From Amaricoccus macauensis (GTDB lineage Bacteria; Pseudomonadota; Alphaproteobacteria; Rhodobacterales; Rhodobacteraceae), in NCBI RefSeq assembly GCF_014201905.1, contig NZ_JACHFM010000003.1:1-64000 (forward strand): 64,000 bases of DNA. Reading direction: 5' to 3'. A program made the translations under genes and the position numbers. The notes under the pieces are model-generated. The model was not told where the DNA came from, did no database searches, and was given only the letters and a program-made list of their open reading frames with translations. Every line of letters begins with the position of its first letter. Positions within the stretch are counted from its first letter, which is position 1. Positions 45,894 through 55,012 of this stretch are shown here, one piece after another.

Positions 45894-47370
45894 CCTTCAG
45901 CGCCGGGTAGAGGGCAAGGTAGCGCTGGTAGATTTCCTCGTAGAGCGCGGCCTCGCGAGGCCGGGGCTCGATGCAGGTGCCTGGCCGGACCATCGCGGCG
46001 ATGCCCTCGTCTATCGAGGCGAAACGCCCCGCGCCCCTGGCCGCGAGGACAGCGGAGCCAGTCGAGGGCGCGTCCGGGGAGGCGGGAATGCGCACCGGTA
46101 TCCCCGCAGTGTCGGCGTGGATCTGCATCCAGAGCGGCGAGGCGGTGGCGCCGCCTCCCACGGTCATCTCCGACGAGCCGTAGCCGCCTGCGCGGAAGGC
46201 GTCGAGGATTGACCGGGTTCCGAAGCCAATGCCCTCGATCATCGCACGGAAGACGTGATGAGGTTCGTGGGCGAGGGTGAGCCCGACGATGGCCCCGCGG
46301 GAGAGCGGGTCGGTATGTGGAGTGCGGTTGCCCTGGAAGTGGTCCTGCACGACGAGACCCTCGGAACCGGGCTCGAGCGCGGCGGCCTTTTCGTTCAGGA
46401 CGGCGAGGTCGAGATTGCCGCCGCAGAATCGCCGGAGCCAGTTGATGATCGAACCGGTCGAGGTCTGGCCGCCTTCGACGATGTAGCGACCGGGATAGAC
46501 GATGTCGGGGTAGGCGCCCCACACGCCCCGGGCATGTATCGGCGCCTCGGTCACACCGAACTGGAGGTGGGAGGACCCCGTGATGAGGGCAAGCTGGCCC
46601 GGTCGCGCGACGCCGAGCCCGATCATCCCGATGAGGGCATCCGCGCCGCCCTGGACGACCTTGACCGACCGCGGCAGGCCGAGGGCTTCGGCGGCGGGGC
46701 CGGTCAGCGTACCGACCACCTCGCCCGGCGGGACGACGCGGTCCGGCCACTTGCCTTCGAGCGCCTCGAGGTCGAGGGCCCTCAGGATGCCCCGGGCCCA
46801 GCCTTCGCCGCGATTGTCATAGTGCCAGCGCAGACCGGCGTTATCGAGCGAGGCGACCCGCTCGCCGGTCAGGCGGAAGGTGAGGAAATCCTGGAACTCG
46901 CAGATTGTCGCGGCGGCGTCGAAGACGGAGGGTTCGTTGCGCTTGAGCCAGAGCGCCTTCGGAATCATCCACTCGGCGGAAACCGGGCCGCCGCCGGCGC
47001 CGTTGATCTTCAGCGCGGGATCGCCGGTGGCGAGGACGGCGTCAGCTTCGGCGTGGGCGCGGACGTCCATCCACAGGAGCGCCGGGCGCAGCGCCCGGCC
47101 CGCGCCGTCGAGCGCGACGACCGTGCAACTCGTGGTGGCATAGGCGATCGCCTCGATCTCGGAAGGAGCGACGTCGGCCTCGGCGATCGCGCCGCGCGCC
47201 GCCTCGACGAAGGCACGCCACCAGTCCTCGGGCTCCTGTTCGGCGCGCGCGCCCGGCGAGAAGGAGGTCTGGTAGGCGACAGCCTTCTGCCCGAGGCAGG
47301 TGCCGGCGAGATCATAGACGCGGGCCCGGAGGCTTTCGGTTCCGCCGTCCGCGGTCAGGTAAAAGGCCAA
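45880..47370 (-). CDS. FGGY-family carbohydrate kinase
   Basis: This 496-aa kinase has the FGGY layout. The N-terminal ATPase-fold phosphate loop is TADGGTESLRARVYDLAG. ALLWMDVRAHAEADAV is the substrate region, and the second domain carries ITGSSHLQFGV, GGQTSTGSIINWLRR and the adenosine motif MTVGGGATASPLWMQIHAD. It is closer by eye to the ribulokinase/D-ribulokinase-like branch than to glycerol kinase. It should phosphorylate a ketose or polyol brought in by the ribose-type importer of the same operon. Confidence 0.9.
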   Translation of the reverse strand: MAFYLTADGGTESLRARVYDLAGTCLGQKAVAYQTSFSPGARAEQEPEDWWRAFVEAARGAIAEADVAPSEIEAIAYATTSCTVVALDGAGRALRPALLWMDVRAHAEADAVLATGDPALKINGAGGGPVSAEWMIPKALWLKRNEPSVFDAAATICEFQDFLTFRLTGERVASLDNAGLRWHYDNRGEGWARGILRALDLEALEGKWPDRVVPPGEVVGTLTGPAAEALGLPRSVKVVQGGADALIGMIGLGVARPGQLALITGSSHLQFGVTEAPIHARGVWGAYPDIVYPGRYIVEGGQTSTGSIINWLRRFCGGNLDLAVLNEKAAALEPGSEGLVVQDHFQGNRTPHTDPLSRGAIVGLTLAHEPHHVFRAMIEGIGFGTRSILDAFRAGGYGSSEMTVGGGATASPLWMQIHADTAGIPVRIPASPDAPSTGSAVLAARGAGRFASIDEGIAAMVRPGTCIEPRPREAALYEEIYQRYLALYPALKGALA

Positions 47371-47409
47371 GTCTTCCTCCCATTCATCTCGCCCGCGTCT
47401 TTCGCGCGT

Positions 47410-47745
47410 TCAGACGAGGCCTCGCCACGCAGCGAGAGCCTTGCTCGCGTACATCGCGGCGGGGCCGCCGCCCATCTCGATTGCGACCGACAGCGCCTGA
47501 CCAAGGTCGGCCTCGTTGGCACCGTGACGGCGGGCGAGGTCGACGTGGAAGAGGATGCAGTCCTCGCAACCCTTCGTCACCGCGATCGCCACGGCGACAA
47601 GTTCCTTCTGCGCGGGGCTGAAGGCACCTTCGGTGCCGGTGGCGCGGGTGAGTTCGGTCATCGCCTTCATGGTGGCGGGCGCGGTGCCCGCGAGATCACC
47701 GAGGCGGCGCCGTGCCGCCGCGAGGGCGACCTTGGGATCATCCAT
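47410..47745 (-). CDS. Carboxymuconolactone decarboxylase/AhpD-like protein
   Basis: This 111-aa all-helical protein has the AhpD-type motif KGCEDCILFHVDLARRHGAN, with a CxxC pair and a following His. Small proteins of this fold can be peroxidase partners that pass electrons from lipoyl-bearing E2 proteins, as AhpD does in Mycobacterium. It overlaps the end of the lipoyl E2 gene by eight bases. A redox link to that E2 is an attractive inference; a decarboxylase role is less likely. Confidence 0.87.
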   Translation of the reverse strand: MDDPKVALAAARRRLGDLAGTAPATMKAMTELTRATGTEGAFSPAQKELVAVAIAVTKGCEDCILFHVDLARRHGANEADLGQALSVAIEMGGGPAAMYASKALAAWRGLV

Positions 47746-49312
47746 GGTCGGTATCTCCGAGAATGAGGTTTGCCATCACGTCGGGGGCGTCCCATTGCGG
47801 CATGTGGCCCGTCGGCAGGAAGTGAACCGCGGCCTGCGGGGGCAGGGCGAGGGCATGGGTGGCCGGGATCACGCGGTCCTCCGTGCCGAAGAGCGCGCGG
47901 ACCGGAAGGCGTCCCGCCAGCGCGGTGAGGGGACGGAGGATGTCGTGCCGCTGGCCGAGCGGGCCGGTAAAATCCGCGGCAAGAGCGACGAGGCGGCCGC
48001 GCGCAGTTTCCTTCGCCATCGCTCCGAGGGCGGCATCGGAGAGCGCGCCGCCATTCGGGCCGAGGAGGCGCAGAAGATGCGTCACCTCGCCCGGGGAGCT
48101 GGCCGCGGCCATGCCGGACACGAACGCGTCGGAGATCTCGCGCCCGCAGCCCGCCGGGGTGACGAGCGTGAGCCGGGAGACCTTCCCACCGAGGCGACCG
48201 GCAAGGGCCGTGGCGATGACTGCGCCGAACGAGTGGCCCACGATATGCAGGCGGCCGGGCAGCGCGTCGGCGAAGGCGGTCATGGCGTCCACGACCGCGG
48301 CGACGGTGTCGGCCTCGATTGCCGTCTCGCCGTGGGCGGGGAGGTCGGGGGCGACGGTGCGGCGGCCGGCGCGGGCGAGGATGGCAGAGATCGCCGCCCA
48401 GGCGCGCCGATCGCCGGAGAAGCCGTGGAGGAGAAGGATGGTTTCGGCCTGCTCCGCCCCGACGGCGTCGAACGCGATCGGGCCGGCGCCGCTCGCCGCC
48501 CGAACGCTCCCGGCCGCCCGCACGTCGCGGGCCTCGATCCGGCCACGACGCCCGGTGCCTGCGATCGCGTCGAGGGAAACACCCGCCTCGCGGGCGAGGC
48601 GTCGGGCCACCGGCGTCGCTCGACGGCGGGTGCCCGGCACCACGGTGGCGCGGGGCGCGGGCGCGGCGGGCGCGACCGGCTTGGGCTCTACCCCGGCGGC
48701 GGCGAAGTTGGTGGCGAGTCCGCCAGCATCCTCGACCTCGCCCTCAAGGGTAGCGATCGGCGTGCCCACAGCGACGCGCGCGCCTTCGGCGACAAGGTAT
48801 TCGATCATGCGGCCGTCGGAGAGCGCGGGTACCTCCGCCACGGTCTTGTCGGTCTCGATCTCGAGCAGCGCTTCGCCGCGGGCGTACGAGGCGCCGGGGG
48901 CCACCAGCCAGCGGATGACGGTGCCCGCGTCCATCGTCTCGCCAAGCCGCGGCATCAGCAGCATCGCGACGCTGGCCGCCATGCCAACGGCGGGTTCGGC
49001 ATCGGTGTCTGGCCGGCCAGCGCCTGCGGGAGCCATCTCGTCGGCCCACTCGGCGGCATCGCGGACGGTGGCGCGGGCGAGTGGTGCGCCCACGGCGATG
49101 CGGGCGCCGTGCGCCGCGAGGATCTCGTCGAGGACACCGTCGCCGAGGGCCGGGTACTCGACGACGGTCTTGTCGGTCTCGAGCTCGATGATTGGCTGGC
49201 CGCGGCGGAAGGCGACGCCGGGCTCGACGAGCCAGCTCACGACGGTCGCCTCCTCCATCGTCTCGCCGAGGCGTGGCAGGGTCAGGGTCAGGGTCAGGGT
49301 CAGGGTGGTCAT
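47738..49312 (-). CDS. Lipoyl E2 with alpha/beta-hydrolase domain (AcoC-like)
   Basis: This 524-aa protein has two lipoyl domains (ETDKTV, lysines at about residue 48 and 140), a peripheral subunit-binding domain (ATPVARRLAREAGVSLDAIA) and an alpha/beta-hydrolase domain with nucleophile VGHSFGAVIA, acid GTEDRVIP and His in TGHMPQW. A normal E2 acyltransferase core is missing, as in AcoC of acetoin dehydrogenase. The N terminus begins MTTLTLTLTLTLPRLGET, made by a hexanucleotide repeat. Its start overlaps E1 beta. Two lipoyl domains is more than the usual one in AcoC. Confidence 0.88.
   Translation of the reverse strand: MTTLTLTLTLTLPRLGETMEEATVVSWLVEPGVAFRRGQPIIELETDKTVVEYPALGDGVLDEILAAHGARIAVGAPLARATVRDAAEWADEMAPAGAGRPDTDAEPAVGMAASVAMLLMPRLGETMDAGTVIRWLVAPGASYARGEALLEIETDKTVAEVPALSDGRMIEYLVAEGARVAVGTPIATLEGEVEDAGGLATNFAAAGVEPKPVAPAAPAPRATVVPGTRRRATPVARRLAREAGVSLDAIAGTGRRGRIEARDVRAAGSVRAASGAGPIAFDAVGAEQAETILLLHGFSGDRRAWAAISAILARAGRRTVAPDLPAHGETAIEADTVAAVVDAMTAFADALPGRLHIVGHSFGAVIATALAGRLGGKVSRLTLVTPAGCGREISDAFVSGMAAASSPGEVTHLLRLLGPNGGALSDAALGAMAKETARGRLVALAADFTGPLGQRHDILRPLTALAGRLPVRALFGTEDRVIPATHALALPPQAAVHFLPTGHMPQWDAPDVMANLILGDTDHG
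49275..49310 (-). repeat. Hexanucleotide tandem repeat at the E2 start
   Basis: Four exact GTCAGG units run from 49281 to 49304, with a one-base variant on each side. On the coding strand they give the alternating Thr-Leu N terminus of E2. Changes in copy number would add or remove Thr-Leu pairs and keep the frame. Confidence 0.85.
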
Positions 49313-50298
49313 GCCGCGGCCCGCTTGCCCGTGAGGCGCAGCGCGGTCTCGGCAATCAGGCCCGGCCCCGGGACGGAGCCGGTCTCGAGCGCCACGGACA
49401 CGGAAATCGGGATGTCCTCCCCGGCGACCCGGACGACCGGGTCCTCCAGATAGTCGAAGCATTCCTCGGAGATGCGGGCCGCGAGTTCAGCGGCGACGCC
49501 CGCGGTCATCACGCCCTCGCTCACCACCATGGCGCGGCCGACGGCGTTCACCCGCTCGCGGATCGTGTCGAAGTCGAGCGGGTTCAGGGTGCGCAGGTCG
49601 ATCACCGTCGCCTCGACGCCCTGTTCAGCAAGCCGGTTCGCGGCGTCCATGACGTAGTGGAGCTGTCGGGAGTAGGTGACGATCACGAGGTCTCCGCCTT
49701 CGCGGCGCACCGCAGCCCTGCCCCACGGCAGGGGCTCTGCATCAAGGTCGACCGTCTCCTTCATCGTGTAGAGCGCCTTGTGCTCGATGAAGACGACCGG
49801 GTCGGGCCGCCTCAACGCCTGGCGCAGCAGGTGGTAGGCGTCCGCGACGGTCGCTGGCATGGCGAGCCGGAGGCCTGGCGTGTGCATCACGTAGGCTTCG
49901 AGGCTCTGGCTGTGCTGGGCGCCGGCGGAGCGGCCGGTGCCGCCCTGAGTGCGGAGCACCATCGGCACGCCGATCTGGCCGCCGAACATGTAGCGGATCT
50001 TCGCGGCCTGGTTGCCGAGCTGGTCCATGGTCATGCCGATGAAGTCGACGTACATGAGCTCGGCGACGGGCCGGAGCCCGGTCATCGCCGCGCCGACGGC
50101 GGCGCCGACGATCGACGGCTCGGAAATCGGCGTATCAATGACCCGCTCGGGGCCGAACTCGCGGATCAGATCCTTCGTCACGCCGTAGGCGCCGCCGTAG
50201 CGGCCGACCTCCTCGCCGATGAGGATCACGCTCGGGTCCTCGGTCATGGCGTCGGCGAGAGCCTTGCGCAGGGCGTCGCGGTAGGTGAGTTCGATCAT
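49309..50298 (-). CDS. TPP-dependent dehydrogenase E1 beta (acetoin/2-oxoacid type)
   Basis: This 329-aa subunit has TYRDALRKALADAMTEDPSV, GEEVGRYGGAYGVTKDL, DTPISEPSIVGAAVGAAMTG and FIEHKALYTMKE, all typical of E1 beta. The transketolase C-terminal domain is at about residues 200-320. It overlaps the E2 start and is two bases from E1 alpha. With the AcoC-like E2 the set looks most like acetoin dehydrogenase, but the accompanying sugar importer suggests a different diketone or oxoacid. Confidence 0.92.
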   Translation of the reverse strand: MIELTYRDALRKALADAMTEDPSVILIGEEVGRYGGAYGVTKDLIREFGPERVIDTPISEPSIVGAAVGAAMTGLRPVAELMYVDFIGMTMDQLGNQAAKIRYMFGGQIGVPMVLRTQGGTGRSAGAQHSQSLEAYVMHTPGLRLAMPATVADAYHLLRQALRRPDPVVFIEHKALYTMKETVDLDAEPLPWGRAAVRREGGDLVIVTYSRQLHYVMDAANRLAEQGVEATVIDLRTLNPLDFDTIRERVNAVGRAMVVSEGVMTAGVAAELAARISEECFDYLEDPVVRVAGEDIPISVSVALETGSVPGPGLIAETALRLTGKRAAA

Positions 50299-50300
50299 GG

Positions 50301-51359
50301 TCAGTCCCTCGCCAGGACGCGGTCGATGCGGGTGCGGACGGGCTCGGGCTCGGGTTCGTCGGGCGCGTAGACGTCGCGGAACATCGAGGCGAGCGGTGGC
50401 TCGGTGGCGGCAATGGTAAAGTCGATCGTCGCATCCATTTCGGCGGCGACGTCGGCATCGACCGCGTCGAGTTCGGCCTGGGCGGCGAGTCCGGTCTCGA
50501 TCAGGCGGGCCCGGGCATGGCCGACGGGATCCCGCAGGCGGCCGGCGGTTTCCTCGGCTTCGTCGCGATAGGGCGACTTGTCCTTCCGGGCGTGACCGTA
50601 GAAGCGGTAGCAGGAGATGGCGAGAAAGCCCGGTCGGCCGGCGCGGGCGCCCTCGACGAGGGTGCGGGCGGCGTCGGCGACGACCTCGACGTCGATGCCG
50701 TCAACGGACATGGCTTCGAGGCCGAAAGCGGCGGCACGCTCATGCAGCGCGGTGTTCGCCGTCGCCTGGTCGATGCGGGTGCCCATGCCGTACTGGTTGT
50801 TGATGCAGACGAAGACCACAGGCAGGCCCCAGAGCGCGGCCATGTTCATGCTTTCGTAAAGAACGCCCTGGCCGGTGGCGCCGTCGCCGAAGAAGGCGAT
50901 GCTCACGGCCCCGCTGGCGTGATGGCGGGCCGAGAGGCCGGCTCCGACGACGGCCGGAATGCCGCCCCCGACGATGGCGTTGGCGCCGAGATGGCCGAGG
51001 CCCATGTCGGCAATGTGCATCGAGCCGCCCTTGCCGTGGCAGTAGCCGGCTTCCTTGCCGCCGATCTCGGCCATCATCCGGGCGGGCTCGGCGCCGCGCG
51101 CCAGAAAGATGCCGTGGCCACGGTGATGGGTGGTGAAGGTGTCCTGTGGCCGCATCGCCGCCGACACGCCAGCAGCCGCCGCCTCCTCGCCGATCGAGAG
51201 GTGCAGCATCGAACCCGCCGACTGGCCGCGGACGAAGAGCTCGCCGACGCGCTCCTCGAACGTGCGGATGCGGCGCATCGTGCGGTAGAACTCGGGCAGC
51301 CTGGAGTTGCTCGCGCCAGGGCGCTCTCCGGTTCGCTCGATGGGGCTGGTGTTCGTCAT
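50301..51359 (-). CDS. TPP-dependent dehydrogenase E1 alpha (acetoin/2-oxoacid type)
   Basis: This 352-aa subunit holds the thiamine diphosphate motif FFGDGATGQGVLYESMNMAA followed by NN (residues about 165-190). LHLSIGEEAAAAGVSAAM and HRGHGIFLARGAEPARMMAE are standard. CYRFYGHARKDKSPYRDEAE is the phosphorylation-loop region. An E3 lipoamide dehydrogenase is not encoded nearby and would have to be shared with another complex. The gene lies ten bases downstream of the importer permease. Confidence 0.92.
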   Translation of the reverse strand: MTNTSPIERTGERPGASNSRLPEFYRTMRRIRTFEERVGELFVRGQSAGSMLHLSIGEEAAAAGVSAAMRPQDTFTTHHRGHGIFLARGAEPARMMAEIGGKEAGYCHGKGGSMHIADMGLGHLGANAIVGGGIPAVVGAGLSARHHASGAVSIAFFGDGATGQGVLYESMNMAALWGLPVVFVCINNQYGMGTRIDQATANTALHERAAAFGLEAMSVDGIDVEVVADAARTLVEGARAGRPGFLAISCYRFYGHARKDKSPYRDEAEETAGRLRDPVGHARARLIETGLAAQAELDAVDADVAAEMDATIDFTIAATEPPLASMFRDVYAPDEPEPEPVRTRIDRVLARD

Positions 51360-51369
51360 TGCGCGGGCC

Positions 51370-52350
51370 TCAGAGCAGTTGGAGCTTGGTTGACCGCGAC
51401 ACGACGGCCACGGCGGCGAGAATGATCAGACCCTTCACGATCGACTGGACGTAGGTGTCCATGCCAACGAGGTTCAGGCCGTTGTTGATGATGCCGATGA
51501 AGAGGGCGCCGAAGAAGGTGCCAAGCACGGTCGCGGTTCCCGGCCGGAGCATCGTCATGCCGATGAAGACCGTGGCAAGCCCGTCGAGGAGATAGCGCTC
51601 GCCGGCGTTGGGCTGGCCGGACCCGAGACGGGCGGCGAGGAGCGCACCCGCGAGGACGGCGAACACCGAGCAGACGACGAGGGCCGCGGACTTGTAGCGC
51701 CGGACCTGGACGCCCGAGAGCTCGGCCGCTTTCTGGTTGCCACCCACCGCATAGACGTAGCGGCCGAAGACGGTGCGCTCCATCACGAACCAGGCGACCA
51801 GGACCGCGGCGAGCATGAAGAAGGCGAGGACGGGGATGCCGGCGACGCGGCCCTGGCCGAGCCACAGGTACGCCGGTGGCAAGCCGCCGTAGACGGCTCG
51901 GCCGCCGGTCATCAGGAAATTGATGCCGAAGATCACCGAGCCGGTGGCGAGGGTCGCGATGAGCGACGGGATGCCGACGAGGGTGACGAGGCCGGCGTTC
52001 ACCGCGCCGATGACGACGCCCGCGCCGAGCCCGGCGAGAAGGGCAAGCGGCAGGGGCGTGCCGGCGACGAGGAGGAGCGGCACGAGGATGCCCGCGCAGC
52101 CGACGGTGAAGCCGACCGAGAGGTCCATCTCGCGGGCGGCAAAGCCGAAGGTCAGGCCGCAGCCGACGATCGTCAGCATGGAAATCTGCTGGGCGATGTT
52201 GAGCAGGTTCTGCGGGGTGAGGAAGCGGTCGACGGTCAGCGCGAAGACGACGAACATCACAATGAGCACGACGAGGGTGCTGTAGCGCTGGACGTGCTCC
52301 TTGCGAAATCCGAGAACGCGGTCTTCGGTGGGCACGGCGGTGGTGCTCAT
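51370..52350 (-). CDS. Sugar ABC importer permease (RbsC type)
   Basis: This 326-aa membrane protein of the ribose/xylose/galactose class has about eight to ten hydrophobic segments. Family stretches are FAAREMDLSVGFTVGCAGIL, GRYVYAVGGNQKAAELSGVQ and the end FGALFIGIINNGLNLVGMDT. I chose ATG 52350, which overlaps the stop of the ATPase gene (ATGA); an upstream extension has no similarity. Confidence 0.93.
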   Translation of the reverse strand: MSTTAVPTEDRVLGFRKEHVQRYSTLVVLIVMFVVFALTVDRFLTPQNLLNIAQQISMLTIVGCGLTFGFAAREMDLSVGFTVGCAGILVPLLLVAGTPLPLALLAGLGAGVVIGAVNAGLVTLVGIPSLIATLATGSVIFGINFLMTGGRAVYGGLPPAYLWLGQGRVAGIPVLAFFMLAAVLVAWFVMERTVFGRYVYAVGGNQKAAELSGVQVRRYKSAALVVCSVFAVLAGALLAARLGSGQPNAGERYLLDGLATVFIGMTMLRPGTATVLGTFFGALFIGIINNGLNLVGMDTYVQSIVKGLIILAAVAVVSRSTKLQLL

Positions 52351-53852
52351 GCGGCGGCTCCGGAAATGGCAGCGATGAAGGTGGCCTCGGAAAAGCGGTC
52401 GCGGGAAATGTCCGCACCAGGCGCGAGGCTGACGAAGGGCACGGCCCGGTGGGCGACGGTCTCGATCTCGAGCAGATCGGAAGAGGCGATGAGGATGGCC
52501 GCACCGGTTTCGGCGAGGCGGCGCATCTCGGCGTAGATCTCGGCCTTGGCGCCGATGTCGACACCCTCGGTCGGCTCGATGAAGATCATCACCCGGTAGC
52601 GGCCCTCGGCGCCATAGAGCCACTTGCCGATCGAGATCTTCTGCTTGTTGCCGCCGGAGAGGGTGCGCAGGAGCTGGCCCGAGGAGTGCGCCTTGACGTT
52701 GAGGAGGCGCATGACGCGACTGCTCTCGGCTTCCTCGCGGCGGCGGGAAAGCACGCCACCGGTCGCCGCATGCTCCGGATGGACGAGGCCGAGGTTCTCG
52801 CGCAGGTCCCAGTCGCCGATCAGGGCGTTTTCCATGCGATGATCGGGGACGAGGGCGATGCCGGCCTGCTGCATGGTGCGGGGCGGGCCGGGGAAGGTCG
52901 GTTGGCCGGCGACCTCGAAGGCCGCGCAGGTAACGCCGGACCCGTTGTAGAGTGAGCGGGCGAAGCCGAAGTGGCCCGAGCCGGTCAGGCCGATGAGGCC
53001 GACAATCTCGCCAGCGCGAAGGGTGAACTCCGGCACTCGCACACCGCCAACGCGCCAGTCCCGAACGGCGAGGGCGACAGGCCCGGGAGCGCGCGCCTGC
53101 GCCTTGGCGCGTACAGATGTATCGCCGCCGGTGCGGCGGAGCATCATGTCGACGAGAGCGCCCTCATCCAGGCGCGCGGCATCCTCGGTACAGATGAGAC
53201 GGCCGTCCCGGAGCACGGTGATGCGGTCGGAAAGCGCCTTGATCTCCGAGAGGAAGTGGCTGATCAGCACCACCCCGACACCTTGGGCGGGCAGGCTGCG
53301 GATGATGTCCCAGAGCTGTTCCTTCTCCCGGGCGGGAAGGGTCGCGGTCGGCTCGTCGAGGATGACGAGGGAGACATCGCCCCGGAGCGCCCGAACGATC
53401 TCGATGATCTTCTGGTCGGCCATCGGCAGCTCGCCGACCGGGCGATCGAGGTCGATCGCGACCTTGGGGAACCAGCGTGCCACGAGCGCTGCAGCCCGTT
53501 GGCGCAGCGCGCCGCGGCGGATCACGCCGCCGGCGACGCGCGGCTCGTCGCCGAGCAGGATGTTCTCGGCACCGGTCAGTGCCGGGACGAGACTGCCTTC
53601 CTGACTGACGTGGGCGATTCCGCGAACGAGCGCGTCGCGCGGGCTTGCAAGAGCGACGGGCGCGTCGCCGATCTCGACTGTGCCGGCGGTCGGCTGAAGG
53701 CTGCCGCCGAGCACGCTGACGAGAGTCGACTTGCCGGCGCCGTTTTCGCCGATGAGCCCGTGGACTTCGTAGCTGTGGAAAGTGACGGTAACGTCGCTGA
53801 GTGCGCGCGTTCCGGGAAACTGCTGCGTGATGCCGGAAAGACGGACGTCCAC
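52347..53852 (-). CDS. Sugar ABC importer ATPase (RbsA type, two domains)
   Basis: This 501-aa protein has two nucleotide-binding domains. Domain 1 has GENGAGKSTLVSVLGG and LVILDEPTATLPA. Domain 2 has a degenerate Walker A (LTGSGHFGFARSLYN), the signature LSGGNKQKISIGKWL and an altered Walker B (VMIFIEPTEGVDIGAK, with Ile at the usual Asp). A weakened second site is common in this class. It lies between the binding protein and the permease. Confidence 0.92.
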   Translation of the reverse strand: MDVRLSGITQQFPGTRALSDVTVTFHSYEVHGLIGENGAGKSTLVSVLGGSLQPTAGTVEIGDAPVALASPRDALVRGIAHVSQEGSLVPALTGAENILLGDEPRVAGGVIRRGALRQRAAALVARWFPKVAIDLDRPVGELPMADQKIIEIVRALRGDVSLVILDEPTATLPAREKEQLWDIIRSLPAQGVGVVLISHFLSEIKALSDRITVLRDGRLICTEDAARLDEGALVDMMLRRTGGDTSVRAKAQARAPGPVALAVRDWRVGGVRVPEFTLRAGEIVGLIGLTGSGHFGFARSLYNGSGVTCAAFEVAGQPTFPGPPRTMQQAGIALVPDHRMENALIGDWDLRENLGLVHPEHAATGGVLSRRREEAESSRVMRLLNVKAHSSGQLLRTLSGGNKQKISIGKWLYGAEGRYRVMIFIEPTEGVDIGAKAEIYAEMRRLAETGAAILIASSDLLEIETVAHRAVPFVSLAPGADISRDRFSEATFIAAISGAAA

Positions 53853-53945
53853 GTGACGACTCCCGCCGGACTCGCGCCCGGTCGCTGAAGGGGAGGGCGG
53901 GGCAGGCGCGTGGCCTGCCCCTGACGGGATCGGAAGAGGCCGGGA

Positions 53946-54893
53946 TTACATGAAGTCGGCGCAGTTCTGCTTGGTGACGAGCGGCGCGTCCATGTAGACG
54001 GTGTGCGCGGGGATCACCTCCGCCGCGGGCTTGCCGTCGACGACGATCGCCTGGATCCACTCGCCGACCTGGACGCCCATCTTCTCGAAGGGCTGGGAGA
54101 CGGTGGCGATCATCATGCTGTCGGGCTTGCAGACTTCGGCGATGGCTTGCGGGTGGCCGTCGATGCCAACCACCTTGACGCCGGTGAGCCCCGCCGCCTG
54201 AATGGCGTTGATGGCGGCCTGCGCCGGCTCGTCCCATGGTGCCCAGACCGCATTGATCTCGCTGCCGAAGCGGGCGGCGTAGTCTTCCATCGACTTGCTC
54301 GTGTCCTCGAAGAAGGCGGTGTAATCGATGTTGTGCTCGGCGAGCACCTTGACGCCCGAATACTCCTTGAGGATCGCCGCCATCGTGTCACCACGCTTGC
54401 GCGTGCCGTGGTGCTCGGCCATGCGGAAGAAGATGAGGTTGCCCTCACCGCCCATCTGGTCGAGCAGGTAGGTCGAGACGTCGGCCGACATCGCCCAGTT
54501 GTTGGTAGTGACGTCGACAACCACGCCGTCGACGTAGCCGGAGTCGACCGCGAAGACGGGGATATTCGCTGCGTGGGCGGCGTCGATCGCGGCACGGGAG
54601 GCGCGCAGGTCGGACATGGTGATGATGATCGCGCCAACCCCGCGGTTAGCCGCGTCCTGGATGTTCGAGGCGGTCGCCTCGCCCGAGCCGCCGCTGTCGA
54701 GGAAGCTCACGTTCCAGTCGGACTTGCCGGTCTCCGAGAGCCATTGCTTGAAGCCGTCCTCGACGCGCTGTTCCGACTGGGCGGCAGCGTTGGAGTGCAC
54801 CCAGGCGACATCGAGCGCCGTGGCGGCGTTCGCGCCGAGAAGCAGGGCGGCCGCCGAGGCAGCAGCGAGCAGTCCGGTAAACCGGTGTGTCAT
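53946..54893 (-). CDS. Periplasmic sugar-binding protein (RbsB/type I)
   Basis: This 315-aa binding protein has a signal peptide (LLAAASAAALLLGANAATA) and a type I periplasmic fold: ANRGVGAIIITMSDLRASRA, FAVDSGYVDGVVVDVTTNN and AVWAPWDEPAQAAINAIQAA. GVKVVGIDGHPQAIAEV is the hinge region. Ligand unknown. It is the first gene of the large minus-strand operon and is divergent from the SorC-type regulator. Confidence 0.92.
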   Translation of the reverse strand: MTHRFTGLLAAASAAALLLGANAATALDVAWVHSNAAAQSEQRVEDGFKQWLSETGKSDWNVSFLDSGGSGEATASNIQDAANRGVGAIIITMSDLRASRAAIDAAHAANIPVFAVDSGYVDGVVVDVTTNNWAMSADVSTYLLDQMGGEGNLIFFRMAEHHGTRKRGDTMAAILKEYSGVKVLAEHNIDYTAFFEDTSKSMEDYAARFGSEINAVWAPWDEPAQAAINAIQAAGLTGVKVVGIDGHPQAIAEVCKPDSMMIATVSQPFEKMGVQVGEWIQAIVVDGKPAAEVIPAHTVYMDAPLVTKQNCADFM

Positions 54894-54985
54894 ATCAGAT
54901 TTCCCCCCTTGGCGCCGTTGGTTGCGTGGCGCCTTTCGATTGACGGCTTGTCCGCGCCGCCAGAGAAACTTTGTGTCGGGATCTT

Positions 54986-55012
54986 ACAAATGTCAAGTTT
55001 GATTACATTTGT
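54986..55012. promoter_or_regulatory. Palindromic operator candidate for the SorC-type regulator
   Basis: ACAAATGT (54986-54993) and its exact complement ACATTTGT (55005-55012) are separated by 11 nt, centred about one helical pitch apart, between the divergent importer operon and the regulator gene. The stretch is AT-rich compared with its surroundings. A site here could control both directions. Confidence 0.65.

Noticed and set aside
49275-49310. CRISPR-like or VNTR array
   Set aside because: The units are six bases without spacers and lie in a coding sequence. No CRISPR array or cas gene was seen in the window.
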